Position numbers and translations under genes: made by a program
Shown: one piece after another, positions 59,040-64,000 of the stretch
Numbering within the stretch: position 1 is the stretch's first letter
How the letters are laid out: the number at the start of each line of letters is the position of its first letter
Notes under the pieces: generated by a model
Databases searched by the model: none
What the model was told of the DNA's origin: nothing
The model's input: only the letters and a program-made list of their open reading frames with translations
Source: Thunnus maccoyii
Lineage: Eukaryota; Chordata; Actinopteri; Scombriformes; Scombridae
DNA length: 64,000 nt
NCBI RefSeq assembly: GCF_910596095.1
Contig: NC_056539.1
Span: 25,938,501-26,002,500 of the forward strand
Reading direction: 5' to 3'

Positions 59040-59520
59040 TTTGGTCTATAAATAAGACTTCTCTGTCTGCACATGCCATTCTGTGGTAGCACCTCAACGA
59101 GCAAGTGACTAAATGTGAATGAAGCATTTGATCTAATTTTGGATCGTGGCCCTGATAAGAATGAAAATATCGAACCTGAAGAAGTGGCGGGGGAGGCAGC
59201 GTACTGAAATAGAGGACAATAATGAATATGATCCAGACTCTAAGGAATCAACAGATGAATCGCTTACTGCAACTAAAAACCCACTTTTTATTCTGTTGGT
59301 TTGATTGAGTGTGTGCCGTTATTTCATGTGTTTTAACCAGGTCTTGCCTGACTTGAGTATCTGCCATCTTACCCCTTTTACCCTTAGAGGACCACAATGG
59401 AAATAAGCTTTTAGCTTTATTATTTTTTTAATCCTCAATTTAATTATATGTCAGAACTGAGTGACTGCAGTCTTGTATGTGTTTTTATTGTTGTCAAATA
59501 AATCTGTCTAACTACCAACA
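59040..59520 (+). pseudogene. Internally deleted transposase remnant, possibly piggyBac-type
   Basis: After a TATAAATAAG promoter-like word (59048) come VNEAFDLILDRG and then NIEPEEVAGEAAY. After a frameshift and stop, EIEDNNEYDPDSKESTDES follows: the acidic, Asp/Glu/Ser-rich N-terminal style of piggyBac-derived transposases (PGBD4-like). The catalytic domain is missing; sequence jumps to a 3'-UTR-like end with TGTTGTCAAATAAATCTGTC (59493-59512). It would be a non-autonomous deletion derivative. Terminal repeats and TTAA duplications could not be fixed, so the class is tentative. Confidence 0.35.
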
Positions 59521-59631
59521 CCATGCAAGCATACTGTACATGTTTATTATCCCTATTTCCTCTGTGTACTGTGGTTACCTCCTTCAGTCTATTGACATGA
59601 CCAATGAGCATGCCCACTGCTAACCCAATAT

Positions 59632-60471
59632 CAGTGGTGGAACTTATCTAAGTACATTTACTCAAGTATTGTACTTCAGTACAATTTTGGGGTACTTTAC
59701 TTGAGTATTTCCATTTTATGCTACTTCATACAGTACTTCTTCACTACATTTCTTCTACTCCACTATATTTATTTGACAGCTTTAGTTAGTTTTCAGATGA
59801 AGATTTGACACATAGATAGTATAACAAGCTTTTAAAATACAACACATTGTTAACGATGAAACCAGTGATTTCCAACCTATTTGGCTTTTTGATTTGTGTA
59901 GTCGGGGTCTCATTTCGGATGTCTATGAGTTGTTAACAGCTCCACCAAATAGTGATTTTTCCCTCTAAACTTTTCACATGGTTTCATTTCAATAAATGTT
60001 CAAATGATCCAAAATTTCACCAAAAATCAAAGAAAAATTCAAAAAGCTGAAAACAGATTTTTGTATCAGAACTTTGTTTTTTTCTTCTTTTCTCTCCCAT
60101 TAATCCTCTCACGACCCCTCAGATTTATCTGGTGACCCTTTGGAGGGGCCCAGCCCCTAGGTTGGGAACCACTGGACTAAATTAGCTAACTACTATAAAG
60201 AAGCTCAAACTAGCTCCACCTCCAGCAGCTACAATACTAACATCCTGCTGACACACTGATGCTTCAGTATTAATAATCTAATGATGTCATATATTATAGT
60301 TAATCAGTCAGAGGGATGAAAGTAAATTTTGCTGCTAATATTTGTGTACTTTTAATTAAGGAAGATTTTTCATGCAGGATTTTAAGTGTAATGGAGTATT
60401 TTTACATTGCTGTATTGATAGGCCTACTTTTAGTTAAATAGAGGATCTGAGTAGGCTTACTTCCACCACTG
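59632..60471. mobile_element. hAT-like MITE with CAGTGGTGGAA ends, carrying a second MITE
   Basis: The left end is CAGTGGTGGAAC, with AAGTACATTTACTCAAGTA just inside. The right end is TTCCACCACTG, the exact inverse of the first 11 bases, preceded by GGATCTGAGTAGGCTTAC. Interior words (TACTTTACTTGAGTATTTCC, CTACTTCATACAG, TTTGACAGCTTTAGTTA, AATGGAGTATTTTTACA) mark it as one of the commonest short DNA elements of teleosts. A different MITE interrupts it at 59862-60175. Confidence 0.8.
59862..60175. mobile_element. Inner MITE with CCAGTGGTTCCCAACC ends
   Basis: The left end CCAGTGATTTCCAACCTATT and the right end in reverse complement CCAGTGGTTCCCAACCTAGG are inverted repeats. The interior includes TCACGACCCCTCAGATTTA and GTGACCCTTTGGAGGGGCC, typical of a dispersed non-autonomous hAT-like element. 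Its position inside the outer element shows it arrived later. Confidence 0.75.
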
Positions 60472-60475
60472 CTCA

Positions 60476-61179
60476 ATGACTCAAAACTCCATTTGCATCT
60501 AAAAAGTCAGTCTTTCAGTCACTGTTAGGTAAAATCACTAATGAATTTTGCTTATGAAACCATGTGGTAAAATGACATAAATTAGACATATAAGAATAGA
60601 ATAAAGTTGGTTTAAGACCAAATGTGTCTAAAATGTGTCTCTTATTACTTCTTTTATCAAGCTGGTTAGTTAATGAAAACACACAAGGTTGAATATATGA
60701 TGAACACACAGACAAGATATTAATTCTTCTTGAAGACAAGAATATCACAAACAAAACTGACAAAACAATCTCTTAAAGTGCCCAGAAAAAAATGGAAATT
60801 TGAACATCTAGATCTCCATGACAACTGGGCAAACTCCATCTGCTGAGGAAGATCACGTGAGATAAAAATCCCCAGTACAGCTACTACATGGACCTCGTGT
60901 TCATATTGTCTTGTCAACAACTGTTTTCAAGGTCAAGAATGAACTTTCAATCTCAAAATCTCAAATAAAGTTTATGTGCCTTTGAAGTGATAAATAAATG
61001 AAAAAAACATTAAGGTTACTTGATGCAGTGACCTTATTGGTAATCAATTATGACAATTATTAAATGATGACCGTTACTGATGAGCTTAGGACAAAGACAA
61101 ATTGCTTTTTTTCTCCTTAGGGACTGGATGGGTTAAACCACTTCTGCTCTGTAAAAGCGATAAGCCCACAGCTCATCGG
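60476..61179. other. Non-coding stretch, no gene seen
   Basis: AT-rich, with no supported feature. CpGs begin only at about 61155. Confidence 0.5.
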
Positions 61180-61613
61180 TTGATATCGCAATCACAGAGT
61201 GGCTTTTATTTATTAGTGCTGTCACACCCCGTGTCATGTGCTGCGGTTCCCTACGGGGGACCCACGGCGGTGCAGAGGTCGATCCACCGACTCTCTGTCC
61301 CCTCCCACCGGCGTCCCCTGCCGCCGTGCGCGGCCACACCTGCATTAAACGGGGAAAGTCCGTCCGGTGAGGAAGCAGAGAGACTGTGGGGCTTCAGAAA
61401 GCTGAGGCAGGAAGCGGGGCACCTTCAGCAGCCTGCATCGCATTGCTTTGGACCCCTGTGATCCAAGAAGGGGTGAAGGCATGATGGCTTGCACCGACTG
61501 GTGGCACTGACACTTTGAAACCGTCGACACGGGCTGGGAATTTGGATTAAAGACGAAACAGACCTGACCGGTGCCGGATAGAAGAGACCGAGTCTGAGCA
61601 GCTGAGCGCACAG
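61180..61613 (+). promoter_or_regulatory. CpG-rich promoter and probable non-coding first exon of a downstream gene
   Basis: GC and CpG content rise sharply between about 61230 and 61610, unlike anything else in the window, and drop back right after a strong donor CAG|GTAAGA at 61613/61614. TATTTATTAG at 61207-61216 could act as a TATA-like element. Open frames in the block have no coding character, so it is best read as a 5' untranslated first exon, with the rest of the gene beyond 64000. The gene cannot be named. Confidence 0.5.
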
Positions 61614-61824
61614 GTAAGAAAGGCTGCTGATAAACAAGATAGAGAAAGAAAGCAGCTGCCCCGTTACAACTTTTTTTTTAAACCAGCTTTTTCATTTCTT
61701 TTCTTATTTTAATTTTAAACTTATTTGTGAGGAATTTTTAGGTGGTAAATTCTCCACATCTCCGTTATTCCCCAATGAAGAAACACCAAATAGCCAAATA
61801 TAATAGTGAGAATGACAGTTACTG
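61614..61824 (+). other. Start of presumed intron 1
   Basis: AT-rich sequence after the donor. No further exon is seen up to the end of the window. Confidence 0.35.
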
Positions 61825-61915
61825 GTGCGTCTCGGTAGCATACTGGTTAAGACGCATCCCACATAACCGCAACGTCTGCGGTTATGTGGGATGCGTGGGA
61901 TGTGGGTCCAGTGTC
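61825..61915 (+). repeat. tRNA-derived SINE head with a perfect hairpin
   Basis: GTCTCGGTAGCATACTGGTT then AAGACGCATC resembles the A-box part of the tRNA-like SINE heads common in fish, followed by the CACATAACCGCAACGTCTG words of the same family. The B box is missing, because after GCGGTT the sequence becomes the reverse complement of what precedes. The arms 61852-61870 and 61878-61896 pair perfectly over 19 bases around a 7-base loop (AACGTCT). It is not a functional tRNA gene. Confidence 0.65.
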
Positions 61916-63424
61916 ACTACAATAACGACTTAAAATGCCCCTAAAAATATATTTAAAAAAAAAATAATTCTGAATTACAATGTTATTAGCATGCATGTAT
62001 GAAATCATGCAGCATATGTTTGGTAATCAATAGTCTAGTGAGTTCATATTTAACTTATACCTGCAATAGTAGCCTAAATGTTGCTGGATCTTTTTAGTTA
62101 TTTAAGCTACCGTGACAAAATAATTATTAATAACTACTTAAAAATCTAAACCTACCTACTGCTCAGTATGTGTTAGTGTCTTAATCTCCATCACCTTTTT
62201 TCTTTTCTTTTTTCTAAGGTCAACATGAGAAAATGAAGATGATTTTGATGTAGTAGGCTACTTGTAATTGTTTTTTTTCTAAGAATTTTATTCATAATTT
62301 TAGTGAATAAAAAATAATGCAATAAAATAACAATAAGTTATTGGTTATATATTGCTCAATTCCATGTAGTATTCCTTTATTCGTATGGTATTATTAGTTT
62401 TCTTGTTATTTTAATCAACTTCTAACCCTATCATATCCTTCTTATGATCGTCAGAGTCATCACAAGTGTTGAAATGAAAAGCAGCTTCTGTTTGTCAGTA
62501 CTTTCTAGAAGGCCAAACTAAAATAATAACTGATAGAATTTTCAAACACAAAAGTTGTATTCTGTTCACAGAGCACACAGTGTTCAATGTTTCTACCTGT
62601 AACTGGATATGAATTCCTTATAAAATGATATGTTAGCAGACAAGATGGTGCTTTCAGAGACATCTGTCCTTGATGAATTCAATTATGACTTCCAAGAAAA
62701 AATTATTAATAAATAATTTGAGCGTGGGTTATGGTGCCACTCTTTCCCCTGTAGCAGCAATATAATTTGTGTGTATAATTTTGTTTGTAGGTTCAGGACT
62801 TCCCTGGAAGAATGATTTACATATTCAGTTTCCATTCAAAACAAGGAAGTAAAATATGTTGACATTACATCACACATTAACCTTTGCACCAGTGGGATGG
62901 CCCAACGTTACCAAGTGCAAAGTACAGTCCTCTAGGTACTGTCTACCTAGAGGTCAGTTTTGCTGCATTGTGGAAAATCCATAAACCACAAAGAGAGGAA
63001 GTGTTGTTGATGCTGTATTCAAGCTATTGCGATTGGAACAGATCAATACACTATCCAGGCATAACCCCCTGTGTCACTTTGTTCATATAGTTCTGTTATA
63101 AATAATCTAACACCAACGATGAATCATGGAGGGCCATCTGAATGAGTTTACATGCTGTCTTTCTCACTATACCAAAAAAATACTTTAAAGATCTTTTAGC
63201 ATGAAGTCTACTACTTAAAAACAAGTCAGGCTGAAAACAACATGTGATAGAGACCTCATTAGAAAAGAGCCTCAAGTCAACACAGAGTGCTGGATGAAAG
63301 AACAGGAGGAGAAAAACAAAGAGAGTTGGTGATTGAGTCTGTAGATGACCGTTCAAAGTGGTTGAGTGTTGGTGGAGTTATATGAGCTCTGTATAGGTGA
63401 GGTGTGTAGGTGAGGTGAGTGTAT

Positions 63425-63426
<2 letters not shown>
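61916..63426. other. Non-coding stretch, no gene seen
   Basis: AT-rich. No exon or recognisable repeat was identified. Confidence 0.5.

Positions 63427-63464
<38 letters not shown>
63427..63464. repeat. (GT)n microsatellite
   Basis: About 19 GT units, followed by an interrupted GTATGTGTGTGTG. Confidence 0.95.
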
Positions 63465-63471
<7 letters not shown>

Positions 63472-63763
63472 TGTGTTGTGTGACATGGATGCCAGACACA
63501 GAGTGGAGTAGAGAGTAGGGCAGAATCTTAAATATCCCCGAGAGGCATTTTGTTTCACAGTCAGCAGATACACAGAGTCAGGCATGTAGTGTGTCGTCAA
63601 TAGCAGCTGTACGTCCACCTCTGTCTCTGGATGTATTATGCATTCACCTATAAGACAATCAATCCAATTCAAACAGTTCAGTTCGGAGTTGGTGTGAGAT
63701 TACATTATCTATTTTTGTGTTGAGGAAATTCTCTTGAAGCCATCTGAAATTGATAATCATAAA

Positions 63764-64000
63764 TTAAAGGTTATGACTGGCGGTTTTCTCTATTTTTCTT
63801 ATTGTCAGCAAATCTCATGTGCAGAGCCAAACCAACAATGAACTCATAATACTTAGAAGTATTGCATATCCAAAGCCTGATACATCTTATTCCTCTGTGC
63901 TGTAGACCTCAATTGTTGCCCAAAAACTATTAAAAACATGTCAATGAGTCACACAGTGGTGGTGACAGCAGTTTGTTCAGAAACAGCTCCAAAGACTAAT
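63764..64000 (+). repeat. TTAAAGG-family repeat, copy 4 (runs off the window)
   Basis: TTAAAGG, GACTGGCGGTTTTCTC, TTCTTATTGTCAGCAAATCT, AGAGCCAAACCAACAATGAA, TACATCTTATTCCTCTGTGC, CAAAAACTATTAAAAACATG and CAGCTCCAAAGACTAAT match the 23634 copy over the left half. The right end would lie beyond 64000. Confidence 0.75.

Noticed and set aside
61102..61461. 119-codon + frame across the CpG-rich block
   Set aside because: The composition (Pro/Arg/Ser/His mix) follows CpG richness and the frame ends before the donor, so a 5' untranslated exon is the simpler reading.
61832..61915. Possible tRNA gene
   Set aside because: There is a tRNA-like A box but no B box, no acceptor stem and no anticodon arm that folds; the perfect hairpin replaces the second half. 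It fits a damaged SINE head.

Overview
This window looks like nuclear DNA from a ray-finned (probably percomorph) fish. It is AT-rich, with long non-coding stretches, many (CA/TG)n and other microsatellites, vertebrate-style GT-AG introns and several repeat families typical of teleosts. No bacterial, plasmid or organellar features are visible. The species cannot be told from the sequence alone.

Only two complete protein-coding genes can be defined, both in the middle. On the + strand at 30106-32383, a four-exon gene encodes a 126-residue protein recognisable as CFAP144 (FAM183A), a small protein of motile cilia. About 90 bases upstream lie a forkhead-type motif and a full RFX X-box, which fits a ciliary gene. 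On the - strand at 33157-37363, a nine-exon gene encodes a 310-residue protein recognisable as EBNA1BP2 (EBP2), a nucleolar factor for making the large ribosomal subunit. The genes converge tail to tail, with 773 bases between stop codons. To my knowledge human chromosome 1p34 has the same convergent pair, so this looks like conserved synteny; I see no functional link between the two products.

The left flank (1-29990) has no complete gene. It holds coding-like fragments at about 1.27-2.16 kb, interspersed repeats (2.3, 4.6, 12.1, 15.7, 21.6 kb), three elements with inverted ends (14.76-15.43, 23.63-24.18, 26.39-26.93 kb) and the 3' end of a LINE (28.93-29.46 kb).

The right flank (37.5-64 kb) has a compound tetranucleotide repeat next to the EBNA1BP2 promoter, a perfect 114-bp palindrome (43971-44084), polypurine/polypyrimidine tracts near 45 kb, and a possible terminal exon at 54.1 kb. 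A decayed Ty3/Gypsy retrotransposon (55202-58400) has a 5-bp target duplication and sits inside an older repeat. Further right are a nested pair of MITEs (59632-60471), a CpG-rich probable first exon of a + strand gene that continues past the window (ending 61613), and a tRNA-derived SINE containing a perfect hairpin (61852-61896).

Nothing here amounts to a new multi-gene system. The most noteworthy items are the cilia-type promoter, the perfect palindrome, the SINE hairpin that looks like a template-switch product, the repeat family that always starts TTAAAGG, and the dated order of nested insertions.
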